This document shows, piece after piece, positions 6,932-15,100 of a DNA stretch of 20,111 bases. The notes under the pieces were generated by a model that had not been told where the DNA came from, searched no databases, and saw only the letters and a list, made by a program, of their open reading frames with translations. The position numbers were made by a program, and so were the translations under genes. This DNA is from Pseudomonadota bacterium (lineage in GTDB: Bacteria > Pseudomonadota > Gammaproteobacteria > Steroidobacterales > Steroidobacteraceae): positions 1 through 20,111 of the forward strand of contig JAEWAF010000123.1 in assembly GCA_023391815.1 (NCBI GenBank), given 5' to 3'. Each line of letters begins with the position of its first letter. Position 1 is the stretch's first letter.

Positions 6932-7993
6932 TTAGATCACACCGCGACGCATTTGGTCCAGCTCGATCGACTCGAACAGGGCTTTGAAATTGCCCTCGCC
7001 GAAGCCGTCGTTGCCCTTGCGCTGGATGATCTCGAAGAAGATCGGGCCGATCACGTTCTGGGTGAAGATCTGCAACAGCAGTCCCTCGTTCTTGGCGGGA
7101 TTGCCGTCGATCAGAATGCGACGCTTGCGCAGCTCTTCCAGGTTTTCGCGATGACCGGTAACGCGAGCGTCGACGCCTTCGTAGTAAGTGTCCGGCGTAT
7201 CCTGGAACGCCACGCCCTGCTCACGCAGCACGTCCACGGTGTGCACGATGTCCGGAGTGCCCAGTGCAATGTGCTGAATGCCTTCGCCCTTGTACTCGCG
7301 CAGGTACTCTTCGATCTGCGACTTGTCGTCCTGGGACTCGTTGATGGGAATGCGGATCTTGCCGCACGGGCTGGTCATGGCGCGGCTGAACAGACCGGTC
7401 TTCTTGCCTTCGATGTCGAAGTAGCGGATCTCGCGGAAGTTGAACAGCTTCTCGTAGAAGCCCGCCCACTTGTCCATGTTGCCGCGAGCGACGTTGTGAG
7501 TCAGATGATCGATGTAGGTGAGCCCGGCGGTGCGCGTCAGCGACGCGCCTTTGACCGGCACGAAGTCGACGTCGTAAATCGTCTGCTCGCCGTAACGATC
7601 GACCAGATAGACCAGGCTGCCGCCGATGCCTTCGATGGCCGGGATATGCAGCTCCATCGGACCGACGCGCGTCTCGACCGGCTTGGCGCCGAGCTCGATA
7701 CAACGCTTGAACGCGTACGCCGCGTCCTTCACCCGGAACGCCATCGCGCAAGCGGACGGGCCGTGCTCACGCGCGAAGCGCTGACCGAAGCTGCCGGGTT
7801 CGGCGTTGATGATGAAATTGATGTCGCCCTGCCGGTGCAACGTGACATTCTTGCTGCGATGTCGGGCGGTGGCGGGAAAGCCGAGCCGCTCGAACAAGGT
7901 GCGCAACAGCTCGGGATCTTCCGCGGTGTATTCGACAAACTCGAACCCGTCGGTGCCGAGCGGGTTGTGACTGTCGTAGGCGGCGCTGCTCAT
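6932..7993 (-). CDS. hppD: 4-hydroxyphenylpyruvate dioxygenase
   Basis: A non-haem Fe(II) dioxygenase that turns 4-hydroxyphenylpyruvate into homogentisate. Two vicinal-oxygen-chelate domains are visible. The catalytic C-terminal one supplies the 2-His-1-carboxylate triad: H163 (DHLTHNV), H241 (IQHIALG) and E321 (FFEIIQRKG). The product-pocket motif PINESQDDKSQI and the C-terminal GFGEGNFKALFESIE helix are intact. In-frame ATGs occur at 7999 and 7993. The latter (353 residues) is chosen because AGGGG lies six bases upstream of it, whereas the same AGGGG directly abuts the first ATG. It is the first gene of the hppD-hmgA-fahA operon, and its promoter region overlaps the candidate operator for the divergent MarR protein. 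Confidence 0.95.
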   Translation of the reverse strand: MSSAAYDSHNPLGTDGFEFVEYTAEDPELLRTLFERLGFPATARHRSKNVTLHRQGDINFIINAEPGSFGQRFAREHGPSACAMAFRVKDAAYAFKRCIELGAKPVETRVGPMELHIPAIEGIGGSLVYLVDRYGEQTIYDVDFVPVKGASLTRTAGLTYIDHLTHNVARGNMDKWAGFYEKLFNFREIRYFDIEGKKTGLFSRAMTSPCGKIRIPINESQDDKSQIEEYLREYKGEGIQHIALGTPDIVHTVDVLREQGVAFQDTPDTYYEGVDARVTGHRENLEELRKRRILIDGNPAKNEGLLLQIFTQNVIGPIFFEIIQRKGNDGFGEGNFKALFESIELDQMRRGVI

Positions 7994-8016
7994 ACTCATC
8001 CCCTGATGCGGAACTA

Positions 8017-8036
8017 ATGGTTACAATTGAAACTAT
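8017..8036. promoter_or_regulatory. Candidate MarR operator palindrome in the hppD/marR divergent region
   Basis: ATGGTTACAATTGAAACTAT is an imperfect 20-bp palindrome (16 of 20 positions symmetric) centred on CAATTG. The core is GTTnCAATTGnAAC. The size and symmetry fit a MarR-dimer site. It overlaps the predicted -10 box of hppD (8026-8031), so binding would block transcription. That the neighbouring MarR protein is the one that binds is inferred from adjacency. Confidence 0.55.
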
Positions 8037-8054
8037 ATCCCCGACGGCCGTCAA
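8026..8054 (-). promoter_or_regulatory. hppD: Sigma-70-like promoter for the hppD-hmgA-fahA operon
   Basis: Read on the minus strand, TTGACG (8049-8054) is a good -35 box. It is followed after exactly 17 bases by TTCAAT (8026-8031), a 4-of-6 match to the -10 consensus. Transcription would begin near 8019, giving a leader of about 25 bases before ATG 7993. The -10 sits inside the palindrome at 8017-8036. Confidence 0.45.
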
Positions 8055-8083
8055 GGGCTCCTGCTGGACAACGAGTGCAAGCC

Positions 8084-8581
8084 ATGAACGGGACTAAAGA
8101 AAAAGTCATCGACCCGCAGCCGGAAGCGGCGCGACTGCAGCTCGATCGTTTCATTCCCTACCGACTGTCGGTGCTGACCAACACGGTCAGCATGGTGATC
8201 GCCAGTGCCTACGAGCGGGAGTTCGGACTGAGCATCCCGCAATGGCGGGTGATGGCAGTGCTGGCGCGCTACCCCGATCTGTCGGCCATCGAAGTCGCTG
8301 AGCGCACGGCCATGGACAAGGTCGCGGTCAGCCGGGCGCTGCAGGGATTGATCGACTCGAAGCGCGTCCTGCGCGCCTTCGATGAAGGCGACCGTCGCCG
8401 CTCCATCCTGCGCCTGTCCGCCGCTGGCCAGGCCGTCTACACGCGAGTCGCGCCGATGGCTCTGCGTTACGAAGCCGAACTGCTCAGCGCGCTCAGCCCC
8501 GCCGACCAGCGCACGCTCGACCGCTTGCTGACCCGATTGATGGACCAGGCAAAATCAATGCAAGTGAGTCGCGACGATTAG
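8084..8581 (+). CDS. MarR-family transcriptional regulator
   Basis: 165 residues from ATG 8084. A winged-helix dimeric repressor type: RFIPYRLSVLTNTVSMVIASAY (dimerisation helix), SIPQWRVMAVLARYPDLSAIEVAERTAMDKVAVSRALQGLI (helix-turn-helix), then the wing DEGDRRRSILRLSAAG, then a C-terminal helix pair. An upstream TTG at 8027 would add 19 residues but lies inside the operator palindrome, so ATG 8084 is preferred. It is divergent from hppD with 90 bp between starts, which suggests it controls the tyrosine-degradation operon and itself. The inducer could be an aromatic pathway intermediate, but this is inference. It is followed at 82 bp by the 2-oxoacid dehydrogenase genes on the same strand. 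Confidence 0.88.
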   Translation: MNGTKEKVIDPQPEAARLQLDRFIPYRLSVLTNTVSMVIASAYEREFGLSIPQWRVMAVLARYPDLSAIEVAERTAMDKVAVSRALQGLIDSKRVLRAFDEGDRRRSILRLSAAGQAVYTRVAPMALRYEAELLSALSPADQRTLDRLLTRLMDQAKSMQVSRDD

Positions 8582-8592
8582 GAAGTAATCGC

Positions 8593-8598
8593 TATAAT
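8593..8598 (+). promoter_or_regulatory. Perfect -10 box TATAAT upstream of the E1-alpha gene
   Basis: GCTATAATCCGCGCC contains a perfect TATAAT at 8593-8598, 12 bases after the marR stop codon and about 65 bases before the E1-alpha start. The -35 region (near 8569-8575) is weak, with TCGCGA the best fit at 18-bp spacing. The G/C-rich discriminator right after the -10 box is typical of growth-rate-linked promoters. This indicates the dehydrogenase operon can be transcribed independently of marR. Confidence 0.45.
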
Positions 8599-8663
8599 CC
8601 GCGCCGTTTGCATGACTGCCCCAATCGATCGTCAAGCGCGGGCAGTCGAAGGAGCGGCGAGGA

Positions 8664-9749
8664 GTGAGAACAGTGGCGGAGTTCCGGATCGAGTACCTGC
8701 GGCAGCTGAGCCCGCAGGGCCGTCCGCTCGATGAGCTGCCGGCGTTCGCCGCCGACAACGACGAGTTGCTGAAGATGTTCGCGGCGATGCTGCGAGCTCG
8801 TACCTTCGACGCCAAGGCCGTCAATCTCCAGCGCACTGGCAAGCTCGGCACCTATGCGCCCTGCCTCGGGCAAGAAGCCGCTCATGTCGGCGTCGGCGCG
8901 GCGATGCGCCCCGAGGACTGCCTCGCCATCGTCTATCGCGAAATCGGTACTCTGTTCTGGCGCGGCGTGAGCATGACCGAAGTGCTGCTGTACTGGGGCG
9001 GCGACGAACGCGGTAACAACTTCGCCGTGCCTCGCCACGATTTCCCCTGGTGCGTGCCCATCGCAACCCAGACGTTGCACGCCGCCGGCGCCGCCATGGC
9101 ATTCAAGATCCGCAAGGAGCCACGTTGCGCGGTTGCATATATCGGCGACGGCGGCACCTCGGAGGGCACCTTCTACGAAGCGATGAATCTCGCCGGCGCG
9201 CGTCAGCTGCCGATCGTGTTCGTCATCGTCAACAACAAGTGGGCGATCTCCGTGCCCATCGAACAACAGACCGCGGCCCAGACGCTGGCACAGAAGGGCA
9301 TCGCGGCCGGCATCCCCGGCGTTCAGGTCGACGGCAACGATGTGATCGCCGTTCGCGACTGCATGTCGCGCGCGCTGGAAAAAGCCCGCAATGGGGGCGG
9401 CCCCACAGTCGTCGAAGCCCTCAGCTATCGCTTGAGCGATCACACCACTGCCGATGACGCGAGCCGCTATCGCGACGAGGCCGAAGTCGCCGAAGCCTGG
9501 AAGATCGAGCCGATGATCCGGCTGCGCAAGCTGCTCGAAGCGCGCGGCGTGCTCGACGAAGCTCGCGAGCAGGCGATTAAAGCGCAATTCACGCGTGAGG
9601 TCGACGCGGCCGTTCAGGAATATCTGAACACGCCGCGCCAATCCACCGACGCGATGTTCGAGCATCTGTACGCCAATCCGCCTCCCTATGTGGAGCAGCA
9701 GAAGGAACTCGCGCGTCGTTACGCCGGCACGGGCCGGCCTTCTCACTGA
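8664..9749 (+). CDS. pdhA: ThDP-dependent 2-oxoacid dehydrogenase E1 alpha subunit (pyruvate-dehydrogenase type)
   Basis: 361 residues from GTG 8664. It forms the decarboxylating E1 heterotetramer with the next gene product. The thiamine-diphosphate motif runs from GDGGTSEGTFYE to VNNKWAIS. Other family marks are LQRTGKLGTYAPCLGQEA, VYREIG and the loop YRLSDHTTADDASRYR. The overall match by recall is closer to Gram-positive PdhA (GKLG-YAP-GQEA, VQVDGND) than to branched-chain BkdA1, so pyruvate is the more likely substrate. Branched-chain 2-oxoacids remain possible given the amino-acid-catabolic neighbours. The start could instead be GTG 8673, which has AGGAG eight bases upstream; GTG 8664 has GGAG nine bases upstream. 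It is the first of three genes. Confidence 0.85.
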   Translation: MRTVAEFRIEYLRQLSPQGRPLDELPAFAADNDELLKMFAAMLRARTFDAKAVNLQRTGKLGTYAPCLGQEAAHVGVGAAMRPEDCLAIVYREIGTLFWRGVSMTEVLLYWGGDERGNNFAVPRHDFPWCVPIATQTLHAAGAAMAFKIRKEPRCAVAYIGDGGTSEGTFYEAMNLAGARQLPIVFVIVNNKWAISVPIEQQTAAQTLAQKGIAAGIPGVQVDGNDVIAVRDCMSRALEKARNGGGPTVVEALSYRLSDHTTADDASRYRDEAEVAEAWKIEPMIRLRKLLEARGVLDEAREQAIKAQFTREVDAAVQEYLNTPRQSTDAMFEHLYANPPPYVEQQKELARRYAGTGRPSH

Positions 9750-9758
9750 AGTCCTCGC

Positions 9759-10736
9759 ATGCCTAAAGTCACAATGGTCGAAGCCATCGCGATGGCGCAG
9801 GCGTGGGAGCTGGCGCACGATCCTAGCGTGGTCGTGCTCGGCGAGGACGTGGGCAAGAGCGGCGGCGTATTCCGCGCCACCTCGGGTTTGTTCGAACGAT
9901 TCGGCGCGGATCGGGTTCAGGACACGCCGCTGGCCGAGAACATGATTGCCGGCATGTGCGTCGGCATGGCCGCGCAAGGCCTGCGGCCGGTCGCCGAAAT
10001 TCAGTTCATGGGCTTTCTGTATCCCGCGATCGATCAGATCGTGAATCACATGAGCCGGCTGCGTCATCGCACGCGCGGGCGTTTGTCGTGCCCGGTGGTG
10101 ATCCGCACGCCGCACGGCGGCGGCATCCACGCGCCGGAGCATCATTCCGAGTCGGTCGAATCGATGATCGCGCATGTGCCTGGCATTCGCGTGGTCTGCC
10201 CTTCGTCGCCGGCACGCGCGTACGGTTTGTTGCTGGCATCGATTCGCGATCCGGATCCGGTGCTGTTCCTGGAACCAACGCGCATCTATCGACTGGCGAA
10301 GCAGGAAGTGGCGGACGATGGCGTCGCTGCTCCGTTGGATGTTTGTTACATCCTGCGCGAAGGCGAGGACGTGACTTTCGTGACCTGGGGCGCGATCACG
10401 ACCGATGTGCTGCAAGCGGCAGGGCAACTCGCGACCGAAGGCATCAGTGCGGAAGTGATCGATCTGGCGACCGTGAGCCCGATCGATTCCGAGACCATCC
10501 TCGAGTCCGTGGCCAAGACCGGTCGACTGGTCATCGTGCACGAAGCCGCGCGCAACTGTGGGGTCGGCGCAGAGATCGCCGCCATCGTCGCCGAGCACGG
10601 TCTCCACGATTTGCTGGCACCCATTCAACGAGTGACCGGTTTCGACACCGTCGTGCCGCTGTACCGGTTGGAAAACGACTATATCCCGAGCGTGACGCGC
10701 ATCGTCGATGCGGCGAAAGCGGCGGTTAACGGTTAG
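9759..10736 (+). CDS. pdhB: 2-oxoacid dehydrogenase E1 beta subunit (pyruvate-dehydrogenase type)
   Basis: 325 residues, nine bases after the E1-alpha stop. A transketolase-like pyrimidine-binding domain (GEDVGKSGGVF, DTPLAENMIAGMCVGMAAQGLRPVAEIQF) is followed by the conserved His-containing loop RTPHGGGIHAPEHHSES. A C-terminal transketolase domain (DVTFVTWGAITTDVLQAA ... VIDLATVSPID) completes it. The loop resembles the GGGVHTPELH-type loop of Bacillus PdhB more than the branched-chain enzyme's, which supports the PDH-like assignment made for the alpha subunit. The ribosome binding site is weak, so translational coupling to pdhA is likely. Confidence 0.87.
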   Translation: MPKVTMVEAIAMAQAWELAHDPSVVVLGEDVGKSGGVFRATSGLFERFGADRVQDTPLAENMIAGMCVGMAAQGLRPVAEIQFMGFLYPAIDQIVNHMSRLRHRTRGRLSCPVVIRTPHGGGIHAPEHHSESVESMIAHVPGIRVVCPSSPARAYGLLLASIRDPDPVLFLEPTRIYRLAKQEVADDGVAAPLDVCYILREGEDVTFVTWGAITTDVLQAAGQLATEGISAEVIDLATVSPIDSETILESVAKTGRLVIVHEAARNCGVGAEIAAIVAEHGLHDLLAPIQRVTGFDTVVPLYRLENDYIPSVTRIVDAAKAAVNG

Positions 10737-10751
10737 GGGTTGGACAAGACC

Positions 10752-12029
10752 ATGAGCGTGACTTTCAACCTCCCGGACCTCGGCGAAGGCTTGCCCGAAG
10801 CGGAAATCGTGTCGTGGCACGTGAACGAGGGTGAGCGCGTCGAAGTCGATCAACCGCTGCTGTCGGTGGAAACAGCGAAAGCGGTGGTCGACGTGCCGAG
10901 TCCGTATTCCGGAACCATCGTGCGGTTGTATGCAAAAGCCGGCGATACCGTTCAAACCGGCCGCCCCCTCGTCGATTTCGATCTGCCTTCCCAAGGCGCA
11001 GCTACTGCGAGCGGAGCGTCGGCGAGCGAAGGCAAGACCACCCGGCATGAGGCATCGTCGAATCAAGGCAGTTCAGCTGGGCCTGCGTCATCGAATCAAG
11101 GCGTGACTGCTGGGCTCGCGGCACCGTCCAATCAAGGCATGGTCGTCGGCCACATGGCCACTCGCAGCGAAGAGTTGATCGATCACGCCATCGTCGGTCG
11201 CGGTCGTCGTGCATATCGGGATCGCGAGCGTGTGCGCGCCGCGCCGGCCGTTCGAATGCTGGCCAAGCGTCTGGGCGTGGAATTGACGGCGTGCCAGGCG
11301 ACCGGCCGCCATGGACTGGTGAGCGTCGATGACGTGCTCGCACGAGCGAACCTCGGCAAGTCGACGCAACGGGCACCCGTGGTGCCCGGCCTCACCGACG
11401 CCGACAAGTTGCGCGGTCCACGCAAGGCCATGGCTCAAAGCATGGCGTTATCTCGCGATGAGATCGCAATGTGCACAATCTTCGACGACGCCGACATCGA
11501 CGTCTGGAAAGATCGTGGCGACATCAGCATCCGCTTAATCCGCGCGATCGTTGCCGGCGTCAAGGCGGAACCGGCACTTAACGCGTTGTTCGATCCCGCC
11601 GGCCCGTCGCGCAAGTTGATGGAACAAGTGCACCTGGCGATCGCAGTGGATACAACCGACGGTTTGATCGTCCCCGTTCTGCGCGATGTGTCTTCACAAT
11701 CGGCCACTCAGTTGCGCGCCCGACTGGACGATATAAAGCAACGAACGCGCGCCCGTACCATCACGCCGGAAGAAATGCGTGACTACACGATCACACTTTC
11801 AAACTTCGGTACCGTCGCCGGACGGTATGCAACGCCGTTGGTGGTGCCGCCCACGGTGGCGATTCTGGCCGCCGGCAAGTTGCAAAGAGACGTCGTTGCC
11901 GGCGCAAATTCCCCGGAAATTCACGTTCGTCTGCCGTTGTCATTGACGTTCGATCACCGCTGCGTCACCGGTGGCGAAGCCTTGCGTTTCCTCGCGGCCG
12001 TGATCGCCGATCTGCAGTTGTCGAGCTAA
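10752..12029 (+). CDS. pdhC: Dihydrolipoamide acyltransferase E2 component
   Basis: 425 residues from ATG 10752. E2 core that transfers the acyl group from lipoyl-lysine to CoA. The order is one N-terminal lipoyl domain (1-80; lipoylated K43 in ETAKAVVDVP), a Ser/Gln/Gly-rich linker with repeats (about 95-135), and an E3-binding domain (RAAPAVRMLAKRLGVELTACQATGRHGLVSVDDVL). The trimeric CAT catalytic domain ends in LTFDHRCVTGGEALRFL. H402 is the catalytic histidine. The usual HRxxDG motif reads HRCVTG here, with Thr406 replacing the Asp. A TTG at 10740 could add four residues, but AGGGG would abut it. No E3 gene follows, so the complex must use a lipoamide dehydrogenase encoded elsewhere. Confidence 0.87.
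   Translation: MSVTFNLPDLGEGLPEAEIVSWHVNEGERVEVDQPLLSVETAKAVVDVPSPYSGTIVRLYAKAGDTVQTGRPLVDFDLPSQGAATASGASASEGKTTRHEASSNQGSSAGPASSNQGVTAGLAAPSNQGMVVGHMATRSEELIDHAIVGRGRRAYRDRERVRAAPAVRMLAKRLGVELTACQATGRHGLVSVDDVLARANLGKSTQRAPVVPGLTDADKLRGPRKAMAQSMALSRDEIAMCTIFDDADIDVWKDRGDISIRLIRAIVAGVKAEPALNALFDPAGPSRKLMEQVHLAIAVDTTDGLIVPVLRDVSSQSATQLRARLDDIKQRTRARTITPEEMRDYTITLSNFGTVAGRYATPLVVPPTVAILAAGKLQRDVVAGANSPEIHVRLPLSLTFDHRCVTGGEALRFLAAVIADLQLSS
11061..11138 (+). repeat. In-frame repeats in the E2 interdomain linker
   Basis: AATCAAGGC occurs at 11061-11069, 11094-11102 and 11130-11138, spaced 33 and 36 bases apart. At protein level this is three copies of SNQG followed by small residues and AG or VG. 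Spacings in multiples of three keep the frame. It lies in the flexible linker between the lipoyl and E3-binding domains. Confidence 0.6.
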
Positions 12030-12039
12030 CTGCAAAGAA

Positions 12040-12068
12040 GCTCGGACGAGCCTCGTTATTCCATTTTG
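12040..12068 (+). terminator. Weak terminator-like hairpin after the E2 gene
   Basis: GCTCG (12040-12044) and CGAGC (12047-12051) can pair with a very short loop, followed by CTCGTTATTCCATTTT. The stem is short, so this is a weak candidate; read-through into the dehydrogenase gene at 12143 is possible. Confidence 0.22.
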
Positions 12069-12142
12069 GTGCATCCGGCGCCGCGGCGGTCTATTACCCT
12101 ATGCACCGTCGTAGTTCATCTCTCTCGATATTCGCGCCAATC

Positions 12143-15100
12143 ATGACAACGACCATTCCCGCTGCCCGTCAGAAATTGATCGAACGCATCGCGCAGTCCG
12201 CCCGTGCGTTGAGAAAACGCGGCGATCCGCTGGACGTTCAGGAATTCGTGCGCCAGTACTATCGCGGCGTCGGCGAAGAAGATCTCGCTGAATACAAGAG
12301 CGACGTGCTCGCCGCGCTGGCACTCGCGCATCTGCGCAGCTCCACGGTTCGCAAGCCGAACCGGCCGCTGGTGCGTGTATTCAATACGGATGAAACACGC
12401 GATGGCTGGAGCACTACGCATACCATCGTGGAAGTTACTACCGAGGACATGCCCTTCCTGGTGGACTCGCTCGGCATGGTGCTGACGCAGGCCGGCCTCA
12501 CTATTCATATGATGGTCCACCCGGTGCTGCCGGTCCGGCGCGATCGCTCCGGCAAGCTCGAACAGCTCGGCGAGAACGGCGACGGCAAGAACTTCACCCA
12601 GGAATCGTGGCAGCACATCGAGATCGATCGCATCGGCGCGCCGGAACGGCTGCAGGAGATCGAGCAGAAACTGTTACGCACCCTCGAAGACGTGCGCCTC
12701 GCGGTCGGCGATTGGAACGAAATGCGCCAGCGCGCCACCGAGCTCGCCAATGAAATCGAGCGCGAGAATCCCGGCGTGCAACCCAGCGAAGCGCGCGAAG
12801 CCAAGGCGCTGCTCGACTGGATGGCCGCGAATCATTTCACCTTCCTCGGCTATCGCCAGTACGAATTGAAACGGGGCCGCAGCGAAGATCTGCTGGTGCC
12901 GATGCCGGAAACGGGCCTCGGCATTCTGCGTGCTCGCAAAGGCTATCGCGCCGAGCCGACCGTGCTCACGGGCGAGTTGCGCGAACGCGCTCGCCAGCCC
13001 GAGCTGATGCAGATCACCAAAGCCAACTCCGTTTCGACCGTGCATCGCTCGACCTATCTCGACTACGTCGGGGTAAAGACTGTCGACGCACAAGGTCGCG
13101 TGACCGGAGAGAAACGTTTCCTCGGCTTGTTCACGTCGGCGGTGTACAACCGCAGCCCGCGTGAGATTCCGATGCTTCGTCACAAGATCGAGCGCGTGGT
13201 GGGACACTTCGGCCTCGATCCGGCCAGCCACGACGGCAAAGCGGTCGTGCACGTGCTGGAAACCTATCCGCGCGACGAGCTGTTCCAGGCCAGCGTCAAC
13301 GATTTGATCCGCACCGTTCGCGGCATCGTCAATCTGTACGAGCGCCAGCGCGTGCGCGTGTTCCTGCGCCGTGACACGTTCGGTCGTTTCTATTCCGCAA
13401 TGATCTTCGTGCCGCGCGACCGCTACAACACGCAGGTCCGCCAGAAGATGGAAGCGGTCATCAACGACAAGCTCAAGGCGACCGCCATCGAATCGCAGAT
13501 TCAGCTGTCCGAGTCGGCGCTGGCTCGCGTCCACATGATCATTCGCTTGCCGCCCGACGGCGGCCCGCGCATCGACGCCGAAGAGCTGGAGCAGTTGATC
13601 GCCGAGACCGTGCGCACCTGGAGCGACAAGCTACGCGATGCATTGATCGATAAGCACGGCGAACTGGATGGCCGTCTGCTGGCGGAGAAATTCCACAACG
13701 CGTTCCCGGCGGCGTATGAAGAAGACACGAGCGCCGAAGTCGCGCTCGACGACATCCGTCAGCTCAACGAAGTCATTGCCGACGCCGACAGGATCGCCAT
13801 GCGTCTGGCCAGCGGCGAGGGCAAAACCGTCCATCTGCGACTGCTTCGCACCGCCGCCCCGATCGCGTTATCGCAGGCGTTGCCGATTCTGGAGAACATG
13901 GGCTTCATGATCGTCAGCGAGCGTCCGTATCGCATCGCTGTGCCCGGCGGCCGGCCGATCTGGCTGCAGGACTTCGAGATGCAACGTCGCGACGGCGGCA
14001 CCATCAATCCGGCGACCTTGGGGGAACGCTTCACCGATACGTTCTCGGCGGTGTGGACCGGTCGCGCCGAGAACGACGGCTTCAATCAACTCATCGTAGT
14101 CACCGATCTCACCTGGCGTCAGGCCAGCGTGTTGCGCGCTTACTGTCGTTATGCGATCCAGACCGGCGCCAGCTTGAGCCAGGCCTACATGGAGCAGGTG
14201 CTGACGTCGAACGCGAAGATCGCGACGATTCTGTCGCAGTTGTTCGAAGCGCAGTTCGATCCGACGCACAAACCGGCCAAGCGCAGCGCGGACGTGGATC
14301 GCCTGAAACAAGAACTGTCCGATCTGCTCGACTCGGTGCGCAGCCTCGATGAAGACCGCATTCTCCGGCGCTTCGCGCATGCCATCCAGGCCACGCTGCG
14401 CACGAACTATTTCCAGGCGGATGCCAACGGCACACCGAAGCAGTGGCTCTCGTTCAAGCTCGACTCGCGCAGCATCCCCGAGGTCCCGCAGCCTCGGCCT
14501 GCCTTCGAGATCTTCGTTTATTCACCGCGAGTCGAAGGCGTTCACCTGCGCATGGGCCAGGTGGCCCGCGGCGGCATCCGCTGGTCGGATCGTCGCGAAG
14601 ACTTCCGAACCGAAGTGCTTGGCCTCATGAAGGCTCAGAACGTGAAGAACACGTTGATCGTGCCGGTCGGCGCCAAGGGCGGGTTCGTGCCCAAGCGCAT
14701 GCCCGCCGGTGCGAGCCGCGAGGACGTGCAGCGTGAAGGCGTCGAGTGCTATCGCACGTTTATTTCCGCCCTGCTCGACATCACGGACAACATCGTCGAA
14801 GGCAAGATCGTGCCGCCGGCGCAGGTCGTTCGTCGCGACGGCGACGATCCGTATCTGGTGGTCGCGGCCGACAAGGGCACGGCGACCTTCTCGGACATCG
14901 CCAATCGCCTCGCCGCCGATTACAACTTCTGGCTCGGCGACGCTTTCGCTTCGGGCGGTTCCGCCGGTTACGACCACAAGAAGATGGGCATCACCGCCCG
15001 CGGCGGTTGGGAGTGCGTGAAGCGCCACTTCCGCGAAATGGGCATCGACACCCAGTCGCAGGACTTCACCGCGATCGGCATCGGCGACATGGCCGGCGAC

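Noticed and set aside
5939..8017. 692-codon open frame on the plus strand opposite hmgA and hppD
   Set aside because: It is antisense to two genes with intact catalytic residues. Its translation is Arg/His/Val rich with no domain-like pattern, typical of the complementary frame of high-GC genes.
8027..8083. TTG start that would lengthen the MarR protein by 19 residues
   Set aside because: It falls inside the operator palindrome, and the added residues do not resemble MarR N-termini. ATG 8084 gives the normal size.
8592..11066. 824-codon open frame on the minus strand opposite the E1/E2 genes
   Set aside because: Shadow of the E1-alpha, E1-beta and E2 genes. It has no recognisable motif and a compositional bias expected of antisense GC-rich codons.
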